Counted from the first letter of the stretch, positions 38,338 through 47,543 are shown. The stretch is DNA of 64,000 bases from Neobacillus soli NBRC 102451 (GCF_001591665.1 NZ_BCVI01000056.1:1-64000), one strand, 5' to 3'. Notes: generated by a model not told the origin, from the sequence alone. Numbers and translations are program-made.

Positions 38338-38355
38338 ATGTGAAAAAGAGCACAA
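38338..38355 (+). promoter_or_regulatory. Rex/Fnr-like site upstream of roxS
   Basis: TGTGAAAAAGAGCACA agrees with TGTGA-N6-TCACA except for one base. Both Rex (TTGTGAA-N4-TTCACAA) and Bacillus Fnr use sites of this form. It lies just upstream of the -35 of roxS. Rex control of roxS is known in B. subtilis. Confidence 0.5.
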
Positions 38356-38397
38356 ACTTATTGTTGTCGTTTTAAAATCATGCTATATTATATACAT

Positions 38398-38514
38398 GAA
38401 GTTGATCACTACAAACATATACCCCTTTGTTTGACCGTGATAGATTTCTCCCATCCCCTTTGTTCGTATAATAGAAAAATGCCTTGCAGTGTGAAAGCTG
38501 CAGGGCATTTTTAT
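38398..38514 (+). ncRNA. roxS: RoxS (RsaE) small regulatory RNA
   Basis: Promoter TTGTTG, 17 bases, TATATT is followed by an RNA of about 117 nt starting GAAGTTGATCACTACAAAC. It has the C-rich antisense motifs CCCCTTTGTTTGACCGTGA and CTCCCATCCCCTTTGTT typical of the RsaE/RoxS family, and ends in a strong terminator (AAAATGCC...TGCAG / CTGCA...GGCATTTT). The position just before yjbH matches B. subtilis roxS. RoxS represses central-metabolism mRNAs and responds to NO and redox state through ResD and Rex. Confidence 0.92.
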
Positions 38515-38568
38515 TTTTCGTGATTGTTAAAAAAACAAAGGCTGATTCCTTTTGAAATAAGCCTTTGT

Positions 38569-39465
38569 CTACTCTTCGATATATCTCCAAAATGTGCCGT
38601 ATTTTGCTGGTATCTGTTCAACTACTTGCTTTAATAGTAGTTTCTTCATTTCCCGTTCAATTTGCGAAATAGACATATTATAAACCACGGCAATTTCCTT
38701 TGAAGCGACAAATTTAAAGAATTCCATGAATACCTCTAAAGGCGGTGGTGGAGATTGAATTGGTTTTTCAGAAAGCATTTCCTCTAGAATTTGGACATAA
38801 ATCTCATATGGATACGTGCCTGTAATCTTAATACCTTCATCCTCCGCATTTTCATTAAAAAATACTAAGGTAGGAATTTCTTGTACTTCCATTTCAGAAG
38901 TAATTTTTAAATCACACTGGAAGGCTTTTGCAGCACTTTCAGAATGGATATCATTGATGAATTCCTCAATATCCAAGCCTAAGCTTTTCGCACAATCTAC
39001 CAATACTTGCAAATTGGAGATATTTTGCTTTTCTAAAAACAACATCTCCTGAATTCTTCTAAGGAAACGCAGCCCTGCTCGTCTCCCTTGTAATTCAGCA
39101 GCTTTTAGGGCAATCGAAACAGTATATGGTGTGTCCACCGGATTCTCCAGCCAAAGGCTGCCATCGCATGACATTCCCGATCTACTCGCTGTCTTCTCCC
39201 AAACTTGAGCCATACTTTCATAATCCTTTTTTTTACTCATATTTAAATTGGCCAACCGTCCACTTAAAACATTCTTGAGCGAGAAGTACCGACCATATTC
39301 GATTTGGAGCTTCTTTAGTATTGGTTCAAGTGCCCAGCATTCAGGACATAATGGATCAATAAACATATAAATTTCAATCGGTCTTTTTTCGCTGCCACGA
39401 CAACGCTGCTTTGTCCCAGGTGATTTAGGGTTATTCAAAATTTTCACCCGATATCTGGCCATCAT
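38569..39465 (-). CDS. spxH: SpxH (YjbH), ClpXP adaptor for Spx
   Basis: A DsbA/thioredoxin-like protein of about 298 residues that binds Spx and presents it to ClpXP. The redox-like motif CPECW is in [19 protein letters not shown]. The helical insertion and C-terminal part are as expected. The frame overlaps the end of yjbI by 35 bases. The first ATG has no clear ribosome binding site; a TTG nine codons later, following TCGGGTGA, is a plausible alternative start. Operon yjbI-yjbH as in B. subtilis. Confidence 0.92.
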   Translation of the reverse strand: MMARYRVKILNNPKSPGTKQRCRGSEKRPIEIYMFIDPLCPECWALEPILKKLQIEYGRYFSLKNVLSGRLANLNMSKKKDYESMAQVWEKTASRSGMSCDGSLWLENPVDTPYTVSIALKAAELQGRRAGLRFLRRIQEMLFLEKQNISNLQVLVDCAKSLGLDIEEFINDIHSESAAKAFQCDLKITSEMEVQEIPTLVFFNENAEDEGIKITGTYPYEIYVQILEEMLSEKPIQSPPPPLEVFMEFFKFVASKEIAVVYNMSISQIEREMKKLLLKQVVEQIPAKYGTFWRYIEE

Positions 39466-39844
39466 CGTCAGGCGTATTTATCATGTGCTGGGCAGTAAGA
39501 TAGAGTCGGGAGTATAAATCATTTCTTTGTGGACCTTGTAAGCCAATTTTGTCCATCGCTTGTGTCATGCAAGCTAGCCATGCTTGCGACCGGGTCGGCG
39601 TAACGGGAAAAGGTAAATGACGAGCACGCATCATCGGATGACCATGCTCTTCCGTATAAAGGGGCGGACCACCTAAATATTGAGTTAAGAATTGCTTTTG
39701 TTTCCGAGCAATTTCAGAAAATTGGTTCGGGAAAATTGGAGCAAGATCAGGATGTTGTGCAACGAGGCCATAAAAAGTGTCTACAAGACGATGTAGTGTA
39801 TCTTCACCAATGGCCTCAAATGGTGTAAGCTTTTTCTCAATCAT
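39431..39844 (-). CDS. yjbI: YjbI, truncated (group II) haemoglobin
   Basis: A 137-residue 2-on-2 globin. The distal Tyr is in [11 protein letters not shown], the loop region has [20 protein letters not shown], and the proximal His is in [10 protein letters not shown], all typical of group II proteins such as B. subtilis YjbI. It binds oxygen with high affinity. Co-transcribed with spxH. The neighbouring roxS is NO-responsive in B. subtilis, but YjbI itself is not shown to be an NO enzyme by the sequence. Confidence 0.93.
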   Translation of the reverse strand: MIEKKLTPFEAIGEDTLHRLVDTFYGLVAQHPDLAPIFPNQFSEIARKQKQFLTQYLGGPPLYTEEHGHPMMRARHLPFPVTPTRSQAWLACMTQAMDKIGLQGPQRNDLYSRLYLTAQHMINTPDDDGQISGENFE

Positions 39845-40043
39845 GTTGACAACTCCTTTAATATCTTTTGTAATCTTATTTTAACAATGCCTTTTTCATA
39901 TCTCAAATTAATTGCTTTGCTAAGGATCATTTTAAAGTAAAGACAATATTAATGTATACAAAGGTCCCGTATCTTAGCAGAATTTGATGGTAATTGTCAG
40001 ATGGAAATAAATCCTTGACGGGAATTGTCAATCATTCGTTCGT

Positions 40044-40628
40044 TTAATCTTGCTGTTTTTGTTTCTGATTATAAAAGCGGCGAATTTTATTTTCTGTATT
40101 TCGCTTTGGAATCTCCAATCGAAGAAGCAGTTCCAAAAAAATCTGCTGGCCGGCCTGAATGTCTTTAACCTCATATTCTAATTCATAGTCTTCTTTATTT
40201 AGATAGATACTGTGGTCTAGTACAAGCAAACCTTTCTTGTATTCCCATTCTACCCGATTTGTTTTCAGCGAACCAAAATATACGAGTTGCGAAAAGGAAA
40301 TACCATATTCTTCTATTAGACGTTGGATTATCCCAGTTGGCAGATTGCCATGTTCAATTGCTAGTAAGGCTTCATTTTTACTTAAATTCTGATTGGTTTC
40401 TAGAAGTCCAATCGTTGCTGGCTGTTTTAAGGTCAATTCGTAAGACCCCCGTTTTTGGCGAATCCTTAATGCAGAACCCTCTCTCATTAAAGCAAAATCA
40501 GCTGTATCAAAGTAATGGTTTTCTTGGCTAAAAATTTGCGTTTCGGTAATCAAAAACTTTTTAAGAAACAGTTCATATTCTGCTTTTGTAAGCATATTTT
40601 TAAATTCAATTTCAATATTTTGCGACAT
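40044..40628 (-). CDS. yjbK: YjbK, CYTH-domain protein
   Basis: A 194-residue triphosphate-tunnel metalloenzyme of the CYTH superfamily. It has the signature EIEFK near the N-terminus, EGSALRIRQKRGSYELTLKQP, and Arg/Lys/Glu-rich strands ending in a basic tail. Such enzymes bind triphosphate with divalent metals; the B. subtilis substrate is unsettled. GAAGGGA precedes the ATG beginning MSQNIEIEF. Divergent from yjbL and adjacent to relQ, a genomic association also seen in other Firmicutes. Confidence 0.88.
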   Translation of the reverse strand: MSQNIEIEFKNMLTKAEYELFLKKFLITETQIFSQENHYFDTADFALMREGSALRIRQKRGSYELTLKQPATIGLLETNQNLSKNEALLAIEHGNLPTGIIQRLIEEYGISFSQLVYFGSLKTNRVEWEYKKGLLVLDHSIYLNKEDYELEYEVKDIQAGQQIFLELLLRLEIPKRNTENKIRRFYNQKQKQQD

Positions 40629-40745
40629 CGCTCGTCGTCCCTTCACTTCATTCTTTTAAATATCACTTCTTCAATCTAACTACAATCCTTGGGGGAAATG
40701 GATGAATTATGCTAAAATAGGGAGGTGGAAGATGGAGGTATAGGG

Positions 40746-41111
40746 ATGAAAAAAACAATTACAATCTTAAATGCAAACATAACCGAAAACAAGCTAATGT
40801 TAGAAACAAATGAATCCATCAATGGGCTGGTTCCCGGTGAACAGCTTCTTGTGGATTCCGACCAATACGCTTTCATTTACCTAATGGAGGATAAAGATGA
40901 TTATACATATATTGTTTTACCCGAACAAATCTGGCCGCTTTTAAAAACTGCTCAGGCTGAATTAATCCCTATATGGGTTACTTTTAATGAAGAGCAAACA
41001 GTGCTTAGCAATTTCCATGACGAATTAGAATATGTAATCAGCAATATTAAAGGTAATAGTAATTATGGGAATGAATTAGTCACAAAAGTAGAGAGTATTT
41101 TCTTAACATAA
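40746..41111 (+). CDS. yjbL: YjbL, UPF0738 family protein
   Basis: A 121-residue acidic, mixed alpha/beta protein without membrane segments. GGAGG lies 7 bases before the ATG; an in-frame start further upstream would include that site. YIVLPEQIWPLLK and its place before yjbM fit YjbL (UPF0738). The function is unknown. Confidence 0.72.
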   Translation: MKKTITILNANITENKLMLETNESINGLVPGEQLLVDSDQYAFIYLMEDKDDYTYIVLPEQIWPLLKTAQAELIPIWVTFNEEQTVLSNFHDELEYVISNIKGNSNYGNELVTKVESIFLT

Positions 41112-41134
41112 TTTGTTTTTATTGAGGTGGAGTT

Positions 41135-41773
41135 ATGAAGCACTGGGACCAATTTTTAGCCCCATATAAGCAGGCTGTTGCTGAGCTGAAGATAAAATTA
41201 AAGGGGATGAGGGGGCAATTTGAATTTGATTCTGCTCATTCCCCAATTGAATTTGTTACCGGCAGAGTAAAACCAATTGCAAGTATTCTCGATAAGGCGA
41301 ATCAAAAAGGTATTCCGCTTGAAAGATTGGAAGAAGAAATGCAGGATATCGCGGGTATGCGGATCATGTGTCAGTTTGTCGATGATATTCATACTGTTGT
41401 CAATTTATTAAGAAATCGCAATGATTTAGAAATTGTGGAGGATAGAGATTATATTTCCCATAAAAAAACAAGCGGGTATAGGTCCTACCATGTGGTCATT
41501 CGGTACCCGGTTCAAACCATTCATGGGGAAAAGATGATTCTTGCCGAAATTCAAATCAGAACGCTGGCAATGAATTTTTGGGCGACGATTGAACATACAT
41601 TAAGCTATAAGTACAAGGGGATTTTTCCAAGCGATATTCAAATGCGGCTTCAAAGAGCATCCGAAGCAGCCTTTCGTTTGGATGAGGAAATGTCTTTGAT
41701 ACGCGGTGAAATTCAGGAGGCACAGGCATTTTTTTCAAGAAAGAAAGAGTTGAAACAAGAAGAAAAAGACTAG
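41135..41773 (+). CDS. relQ: RelQ/SasB, small alarmone synthetase
   Basis: A 212-residue single-domain (p)ppGpp synthetase (YjbM). The synthetase core is clear: RVKPIASILDKANQKGI, EDIAGMRIMCQF-like DIAGMRIMCQFVDDI, RDYISHKKTSGYRSYHVVIR and EIQIRTLAMNFWATIEHTLSYKYKG. There is no hydrolase domain. It makes pppGpp/ppGpp and in B. subtilis is a tetramer activated by pppGpp. First of a rightward group with nadF and yjbO. Confidence 0.95.
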   Translation: MKHWDQFLAPYKQAVAELKIKLKGMRGQFEFDSAHSPIEFVTGRVKPIASILDKANQKGIPLERLEEEMQDIAGMRIMCQFVDDIHTVVNLLRNRNDLEIVEDRDYISHKKTSGYRSYHVVIRYPVQTIHGEKMILAEIQIRTLAMNFWATIEHTLSYKYKGIFPSDIQMRLQRASEAAFRLDEEMSLIRGEIQEAQAFFSRKKELKQEEKD

Positions 41774-41815
41774 TGAAATGACCATCCAAAGCAATACAGT
41801 ACAAGGAGTATGTAG

Positions 41816-42613
41816 ATGATGAAATTTGCGATTACATCAAAAGGAGATCAAAAATCAAATATATTGATGCACAAAATGAGGACGTATTTACTTGATTTTG
41901 ATCTTAAGTACGATGAGGACCAACCGGATATCGTTGTTTCTATTGGCGGCGATGGTACACTGCTCTACGCCTTTCACCGCTATAGTAGCCGTTTGAACAA
42001 AACAGCCTTCGTTGGAATACATACGGGACATCTTGGTTTTTATGCGGATTGGATTCCTGATGAAATTGAAAAGCTTGTGATTGCGATAGCCAAAACCCCT
42101 TATCAGGTCGTGGAATACCCGCTGCTTGAGGTCATTATCCGTTATACCCATGCGGGGCAGGAATCAAGGTATCTGGCCTTAAACGAATCTACTGTCAAAA
42201 GTGTCGAGGGGACGCTTGTTATGGATGTTGAAATCCGCGGTCAGCATTTTGAACGGTTCCGTGGTGACGGCCTATGCGTTTCCACCCCTTCTGGCAGTAC
42301 GGCATATAACAAAGCACTTGGCGGAGCAATTATTCATCCATCTATTTCCGCGCTTCAAGTCGCTGAAATGGCATCGATTAATAACAAGGTCTTTCGAACG
42401 GTAGGTTCACCGCTCATCCTGCCAGCACATCATACCTGCATGCTTAAGCCAGTTAACCGGTCTGATTTTCAAATCACTATTGACCATCTGACACTGCTTC
42501 ATAAGGATGTAAAGTCGATTCAATTTCGGGTTCCTGAAGAAAAGATTCGTTTTGCTCGCTTCCGTCCGTTTCCTTTCTGGAAAAGAGTCCATGATTCATT
42601 TATTTCAGATTGA
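41816..42613 (+). CDS. nadF: NAD kinase
   Basis: A protein of 265 residues that phosphorylates NAD to NADP (PpnKA/YjbN). The diagnostic GGDGTLL is in [17 protein letters not shown] is in LALNEST, and the glycine-rich [17 protein letters not shown] loop is intact. AAGGAG lies 7 bases before the first of two tandem ATG codons, so 41816 or 41819 may be used. Between relQ and yjbO. Confidence 0.95.
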   Translation: MMKFAITSKGDQKSNILMHKMRTYLLDFDLKYDEDQPDIVVSIGGDGTLLYAFHRYSSRLNKTAFVGIHTGHLGFYADWIPDEIEKLVIAIAKTPYQVVEYPLLEVIIRYTHAGQESRYLALNESTVKSVEGTLVMDVEIRGQHFERFRGDGLCVSTPSGSTAYNKALGGAIIHPSISALQVAEMASINNKVFRTVGSPLILPAHHTCMLKPVNRSDFQITIDHLTLLHKDVKSIQFRVPEEKIRFARFRPFPFWKRVHDSFISD

Positions 42614-42628
42614 GAAGCAGGTAACGTT

Positions 42629-43537
42629 ATGATGGCATCTCTATTTTCTATGACGTGGGCAATTGATGGCGGCAGTGCAGGAATGCTTGTCAGAGAATTT
42701 TTAAAAAATAAAGAGGTTTCACGCACAGCTTTAACGGATATTAAGTTTAAAGGTGGCAGTATTCAGGTTAATGATGAAGAAGTGAATGTGCGTTACAAGC
42801 TGGCAGCGGGCGATAAATTAACAGTTATTTTTCCTGTGGAGCGCCCAAGTGAGGGTTTAAAAGGAGAAGATATCCCGCTAACAATTTTGTTCGAAGACGA
42901 ATTTCTGCTGGTAGTAAATAAACCGGAAGGGATGAGTACGATTCCGTCGCGTGAGCATCCGGATGGCAGTCTCGCAAATGCGCTTATCGGTTATTATCAA
43001 CACAGCGGTCTGCAGGCAACGTCGCATATCGTAACAAGGCTTGACCGGGATACATCGGGGCTAGTTTTGGTGGCTAAGCATCGCCATGTCCATCATTTAT
43101 TTAGTCTGCAGCAGCGGAGCGGGCAGGTTAAGCGGACATATGAAGCTTTTGCCGGAGGTTCTCTTGTGCTAGATGGAGGAACGATAAAAGCGCCAATCGG
43201 GCGGAATGCCGATAGTATTATCGAAAGAGAAGTCCGTGATGACGGTCAATATGCTTGTACACATTATCGCGTGATCAAAAGGCATCAGGCATTTACACAG
43301 GTTGAGCTGAAGCTCGAAACCGGCCGGACTCATCAAATAAGAGTTCATATGTCCTATCTGGGACATCCGCTGCTCGGTGATGATTTGTATGGCGGCGATG
43401 TATCCTTAATTACCAGGCATGCGCTTCATTGTAAAAAAATCAAATTTAGGCACCCATTTTCGCTGGAAGAAATGTCCTTTACGGCATCGCTGCCATCAGA
43501 TATGCGTGAAATATTAGAGGCTGACCCGCTTTTTTAG
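42629..43537 (+). CDS. yjbO: YjbO, RluA/RluD-family pseudouridine synthase
   Basis: A 302-residue protein with an N-terminal S4-like region (FLKNKEVSRTALTDIKFKGG) and a catalytic domain with HIVTRLDRDTSGLVLVAKH containing the active aspartate, plus LETGRTHQIRVHMSYLGHPL. It isomerises uridine in RNA, but the target base cannot be read. Follows nadF by 15 bp. Ends just before a tandem-repeat array. Confidence 0.92.
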   Translation: MMASLFSMTWAIDGGSAGMLVREFLKNKEVSRTALTDIKFKGGSIQVNDEEVNVRYKLAAGDKLTVIFPVERPSEGLKGEDIPLTILFEDEFLLVVNKPEGMSTIPSREHPDGSLANALIGYYQHSGLQATSHIVTRLDRDTSGLVLVAKHRHVHHLFSLQQRSGQVKRTYEAFAGGSLVLDGGTIKAPIGRNADSIIEREVRDDGQYACTHYRVIKRHQAFTQVELKLETGRTHQIRVHMSYLGHPLLGDDLYGGDVSLITRHALHCKKIKFRHPFSLEEMSFTASLPSDMREILEADPLF

Positions 43538-43568
43538 AGGGTTAGCCTTGTTTTTTGGGGGGGCAGGA

Positions 43569-43833
43569 ATTTCCAATTAATATCTAGGAAATGTCGTAAG
43601 TTTGGTAAAATAGGTAGTAAGTGTCCGTAAATAGGTGGTAAGTGACGAAAAATATGTAGTAAGTACTCGAAATTTCGATAGATTTCCAATTAATATCCAG
43701 GAAATGTCGTAAGTTTGGTAAAATAGGTAGTAAGTGACCCCAAATAGGTAGTGAGTGACGATAAATAGGTAGTAAGTGACACAAAATCCGTCGTAATGGA
43801 CACAAAATATGTAGTAAGTTCCCATAATTCCCG
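43569..43833. repeat. Tandem array of ten degenerate 21-bp repeats
   Basis: Ten units close to AAATAGGTAGTAAGTGAC plus three variable bases, with period 21 or 22. The array consists of two blocks: a 55-bp segment at 43569-43623 recurs at 43682-43736 with one mismatch, 113 bp apart. The invariant core is GTAAGT or GTAGTAAGT. The array lies between the ends of convergent yjbO and prpE. Because 21 is a multiple of three, reverse frames stay open and encode TTYF-type heptads, but no ribosome binding site supports a gene. There are no unique spacers, so it is not a CRISPR. Confidence 0.88.
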
Positions 43834-43848
43834 TAGAAGCCTTATTAA

Positions 43849-44589
43849 TCAGTCAAATTGTTTAAATTTTTCCCCGATATATGGCATAGTAGAAACAACC
43901 CCGACTAATTCCATGTCGGGATACCTTAATGCGGTGAGCATACCGCCGAAGACCGCACCGGTATCAATATTATAGGTATTGTTGATGATTCGCGGCTCAT
44001 GAACGGGGGTATGCCCGTAAACAATACAGGCATCACCGTGATACTCTTTGGCCCAATCCTTTCTTACTGGTGAACCGTCGGGATGCTTTTCCCCCGTAAT
44101 ATCACCGTAAAGAACAAACTCCTTGACCTTTGCATGGGTTTGGCCGATAAATTCCTGTTTAATGCCTGCATGGGCAATAACAAGCCTTTGGTTATCTAAT
44201 ACTAAATAAAGAGGAGCCTTTTCATAAAGATCGATAAATTTTTTGCGAATGGATTGCTGGTCTTTTTTATATAATGATTCATACTCAGCAACTGTCGTCT
44301 CCAGCCCGTGAGCAACTTGTACTTTATTCCCTTGGAAGAACCGGTATAGTTTATTGCAATGATTTCCCGGCGTATAATACGCCCGTTTATCCTTAATGAC
44401 GAGCTGCCATACAATCTCTATTACCTTAAGGGAGTCTGGTCCTCGGTCAGTTAAATCACCAACGAAACCAAGCAGCCTGTCATCTTGGTGGATAGGAATT
44501 CCACTGCTCCAGCTGTAACCGAGTTCTCGGGTAAGCTCCTTCAATTCTTGTAGACATCCGTGGATATCGCCGATAATATCAATTTTCAT
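43849..44589 (-). CDS. prpE: PrpE, bis(5'-nucleosyl)-tetraphosphatase
   Basis: A 246-residue calcineurin-like metallophosphoesterase: [16 protein letters not shown] and GNHCNKL give the dinuclear metal site, with GHTPVHEP at the C-terminal side. In B. subtilis PrpE hydrolyses Ap4A asymmetrically and affects spore germination. Of normal length. Transcribed leftward against yjbO, divergent from yjbQ. Confidence 0.92.
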   Translation of the reverse strand: MKIDIIGDIHGCLQELKELTRELGYSWSSGIPIHQDDRLLGFVGDLTDRGPDSLKVIEIVWQLVIKDKRAYYTPGNHCNKLYRFFQGNKVQVAHGLETTVAEYESLYKKDQQSIRKKFIDLYEKAPLYLVLDNQRLVIAHAGIKQEFIGQTHAKVKEFVLYGDITGEKHPDGSPVRKDWAKEYHGDACIVYGHTPVHEPRIINNTYNIDTGAVFGGMLTALRYPDMELVGVVSTMPYIGEKFKQFD

Positions 44590-44676
44590 AAGTAACAGCC
44601 CCCTAAATAATATTATTTTTCCTGGAAAAGTTCTTTTTTATAAAAGAAACTGCAAAGATTCGAGAGGAGGAAAAAC

Positions 44677-46536
44677 ATGCAACAGCATATGTCAGTCATT
44701 TCACTACTAATTGTTGTTACAATGGCATTTTTAACACCAATTATCCTGCACCGGTTTAAATTGAATTTTATTCCTGTTGTCGTAGCGGAAATTATTATGG
44801 GTCTTATTATTGGGAAAAGCGGCTTCGATGTGGTCCACCAGGACATGTGGCTATCCACACTTTCGACGCTCGGCTTTATTTTCCTCATGTTTTTAAGTGG
44901 ACTGGAAATTGATTTTACAGCCTTCACGGGCAGTAAAAGGCGGGAGATTCTTCCTAATGGAAAAAAGGAACCGAATACCTTTGTTATTGCTACCGTCATT
45001 TTTGCCGGGATTTTTATTTTTTCACTTGGCTTATCCTATTTATTCGTTATCGCAGGTTTTATTGATAATGCCTTCTTGATGACACTAATCATTTCGACCA
45101 TTTCATTGGGGGTTGTTGTACCAACCTTAAAAGAAGCCCATTTGATGAAAACGGTCATCGGCCAAATTATCTTACTGATTGCCGTAATTGCTGATTTAGC
45201 AACGATGATTTTACTGGCAGTCTTTGTTTCGCTAAATGAACCGGAGCATGGAAATACATGGCTGTTGCTGATTTTGTTTGCTGCAGGTATCGTTCTTTAT
45301 TTTGTCGGGAAAAGGTTTAAAAATCGGACCTTTATTGAGACATTATCGACAGGGACAGTACAAATCGGAACAAGAGCCGTGTTTACACTTATTATTGTTT
45401 TAGTGGGGCTTTCTGAAACACTTGGTGCTGAAAATATTCTTGGAGCCTTTCTGGCCGGTGTCTTAGTTTCGTTATTATCTCCCAACCAGGAGCTGGTACA
45501 TAAGCTTGATTCTTTCGGCTATGGATTTTTAATTCCGATATTTTTCGTAATGGTCGGTGTAAATCTTGATGTATGGTCACTTTTTAGTGAAAAAAAGCTT
45601 CTGTTATTAATTCCGCTCTTATTGATTGGACTTTTATTATCAAAACTTATTCCAGTGTATTTTTTGAAAATTTGGTATGATAAAAAAACGGTTTTAGCGT
45701 CCGGGTTTTTACTCACATCAACCCTTTCGCTCGTCATCGCAGCGGCAACAATCGGAGAGAGGATTGGAGTCATTACAGAGCATATGAAGGGGACATTAAT
45801 ACTGGTGGCCGTGATTACCTCTATTTTTACACCTATTGTGTTTAAAAAGCTTTTTCCAAAAGAAGCATCCGCAGGCAAAAAGGTCAGCGTGTCCTTCTTG
45901 GGGGCCAACCAAGTCACACTGCTTGTATCCAGAGAATTAAAATCTGGTCTTTATGATCCAGTACTTTATCATCCTAATATGGAAAAATCAGAAAAACAGA
46001 TTGCCAATTCGCTATTTGATATTGTGGAAATCCCGGATTATTCATTGGATACAATCGCAAACACCAAGGTTTATCATTCAGAAGTAGTCGTGATTTCAAC
46101 CGGCGATGAGGAGCTGAATGCAACCCTGTCGCTTGCTGCTAAAGAAAAAGGGGTTCCAAGGGTTATTGCCCGGATTGAAAGTCCTGATTTAGAACAAAGT
46201 TTACGCAGCTCTAATATCGAAGTGTTTTCGGCCTTTATGTCGACGAAGACGCTGCTACGGTCGTTAATTGAATCGCCAGCCGTGATTAACATTTTAACAA
46301 ACCAAGAAACAGGGCTATATGAAATTGTCATGATGAACACACACTTTGATGAAATGTCGTTACGGCGTTTTCCCTTTACGGGCGATATCATTATTGTTCG
46401 GATTTTTAGAGGGAAAGATTCGATTGTTCCTCACGGGGACACGGAGCTTCAAATGCATGACCGCCTGATTGTTACCGGCACGAAGGAATATGTTGACGAA
46501 CTGAAAAGAGAGCTCGAATTCTGCGAAACCTGTTAA
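44677..46536 (+). CDS. yjbQ: YjbQ, CPA2-family cation/proton antiporter
   Basis: A 619-residue protein with about twelve membrane helices of the Na+/H+ exchanger fold (residues 1-390), including GFIFLMFLSGLEIDF and ENILGAFLAGVLVSLL. A C-terminal cytoplasmic RCK/TrkA-like part follows: a degenerate Rossmann start (FLGANQVTLLVSREL) and an RCK-C segment ending HDRLIVTGTKEYVDEL. Such antiporters exchange K+ or Na+ for protons and are gated by ligands at RCK domains. CGAGAGGAGG precedes the ATG. Confidence 0.88.
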   Translation: MQQHMSVISLLIVVTMAFLTPIILHRFKLNFIPVVVAEIIMGLIIGKSGFDVVHQDMWLSTLSTLGFIFLMFLSGLEIDFTAFTGSKRREILPNGKKEPNTFVIATVIFAGIFIFSLGLSYLFVIAGFIDNAFLMTLIISTISLGVVVPTLKEAHLMKTVIGQIILLIAVIADLATMILLAVFVSLNEPEHGNTWLLLILFAAGIVLYFVGKRFKNRTFIETLSTGTVQIGTRAVFTLIIVLVGLSETLGAENILGAFLAGVLVSLLSPNQELVHKLDSFGYGFLIPIFFVMVGVNLDVWSLFSEKKLLLLIPLLLIGLLLSKLIPVYFLKIWYDKKTVLASGFLLTSTLSLVIAAATIGERIGVITEHMKGTLILVAVITSIFTPIVFKKLFPKEASAGKKVSVSFLGANQVTLLVSRELKSGLYDPVLYHPNMEKSEKQIANSLFDIVEIPDYSLDTIANTKVYHSEVVVISTGDEELNATLSLAAKEKGVPRVIARIESPDLEQSLRSSNIEVFSAFMSTKTLLRSLIESPAVINILTNQETGLYEIVMMNTHFDEMSLRRFPFTGDIIIVRIFRGKDSIVPHGDTELQMHDRLIVTGTKEYVDELKRELEFCETC

Positions 46537-46597
46537 ATAGTTAAAAATTTAACTAAAAGAGACTTGAACTTTTCATTTGTGACAAATTAGTGTAAAA

Positions 46598-46614
46598 TTA
46601 GTACCAAGTACTAA
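46598..46614 (+). promoter_or_regulatory. FapR operator of fabI
   Basis: TTAGTACCAAGTACTAA is a near-perfect palindromic FapR site. It overlaps a TAAAAT -10 box (46593-46598), the same arrangement as at fabHA. Confidence 0.92.
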
Positions 46615-46647
46615 TAACTCATATAATCGTAGGAGGACTTTTTAAAT

Positions 46648-47418
46648 ATGAATCTTTCTTTAGCTGGAAAAACATATGTCGTCATGGGTGTGGCTAATAA
46701 ACGCAGTATTGCATGGGGAATTGCCCGCTCACTTCATAATGCAGGGGCCAGATTAATTTTTACCTATGCAGGTGAACGAATTGAGAGTAGTGTTCGTGAC
46801 TTAGCCAATTCTTTGGAAGCTGAAGGAACACTTGTACTTCCGTGTGATGTAACAAACGATGAAGCGATTGCAACGTGCTTTGCTGAGATTAAAGAGGCTG
46901 TTGGAACAATTCATGGGCTGGCACATTGCATTGCGTTTGCCAAAACCGAGGAGTTAAAAGGTGAATTTGTGAACACATCTAGGGAGGGTTTCCTGCTTGC
47001 ACAAAATATAAGCTCTTTTTCTCTAACGGCTGTTGCAAAACAAGCACGTGACTTGATGGCAGATGGCGGAAGTATTGTGACATTAACCTATTTAGGTGGA
47101 GAGCGTGCCATTCCAAACTATAATGTAATGGGTGTAGCGAAAGCATCCCTTGATGCAAGCGTCCGTTATTTAGCAGCTGATCTAGGAAAATTCGGCATTC
47201 GTGTTAACTCGATTTCTGCGGGTCCCATTCGTACATTATCAGCCAAAGCTATCGGTGAGTTCAATTCTATTTTAAATGAGATTGAAGAAAGAGCACCATT
47301 ACGGAGGGCGACAACTACAGAAGAAGTCGGTGATACCGCCCTATTCCTGTTCAGTGATCTATCCCGTGGAATCACTGGTGAAAACGTCCACGTTGATTCC
47401 GGATATCATATTCTTTAA
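46648..47418 (+). CDS. fabI: FabI, enoyl-ACP reductase (NADH)
   Basis: A 256-residue short-chain dehydrogenase catalysing the last step of each fatty-acid elongation cycle. The N-terminal nucleotide-binding variant is VMGVANKRSIAWGIA; the catalytic Tyr-X6-Lys is Tyr158/Lys165 in YNVMGVAKAS. It is the classic target of triclosan-type inhibitors. AGGAGG precedes the ATG. Monocistronic with a FapR site and a strong terminator. Confidence 0.96.
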   Translation: MNLSLAGKTYVVMGVANKRSIAWGIARSLHNAGARLIFTYAGERIESSVRDLANSLEAEGTLVLPCDVTNDEAIATCFAEIKEAVGTIHGLAHCIAFAKTEELKGEFVNTSREGFLLAQNISSFSLTAVAKQARDLMADGGSIVTLTYLGGERAIPNYNVMGVAKASLDASVRYLAADLGKFGIRVNSISAGPIRTLSAKAIGEFNSILNEIEERAPLRRATTTEEVGDTALFLFSDLSRGITGENVHVDSGYHIL

Positions 47419-47420
47419 AA

Positions 47421-47453
47421 CAAAAGGCCCGCAGCCACTGCGGGCCTTTGTTT
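47421..47453 (+). terminator. Terminator of fabI
   Basis: AAAGGCCCGCAG / CTGCGGGCCTTT with a 3-base loop and T-rich tail. Confidence 0.92.
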
Positions 47454-47543
47454 ATTTTCGCTAAATGAAAATTCTTGTGAACGAGTATAGGCATTTAGCA
47501 TAAATATAAAGTGTGTAGGAATACGTAATAGGAGGTGCAATGC

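Noticed and set aside
38378..38590. Leftward 70-codon frame over the roxS region
   Set aside because: It lies opposite the RoxS RNA and its terminator, has no recognisable protein features and overlaps the end of spxH.
43577..43825. Two overlapping leftward reading frames of 82 and 73 codons rich in TTYF
   Set aside because: They are open only because the underlying 21-bp repeats keep the frame free of stops; there is no ribosome binding site and the protein is pure repeat.
43569..43833. CRISPR array
   Set aside because: Units follow one another every 21-22 bp without unique spacers of 30 bp or more, and no cas gene is in the window.
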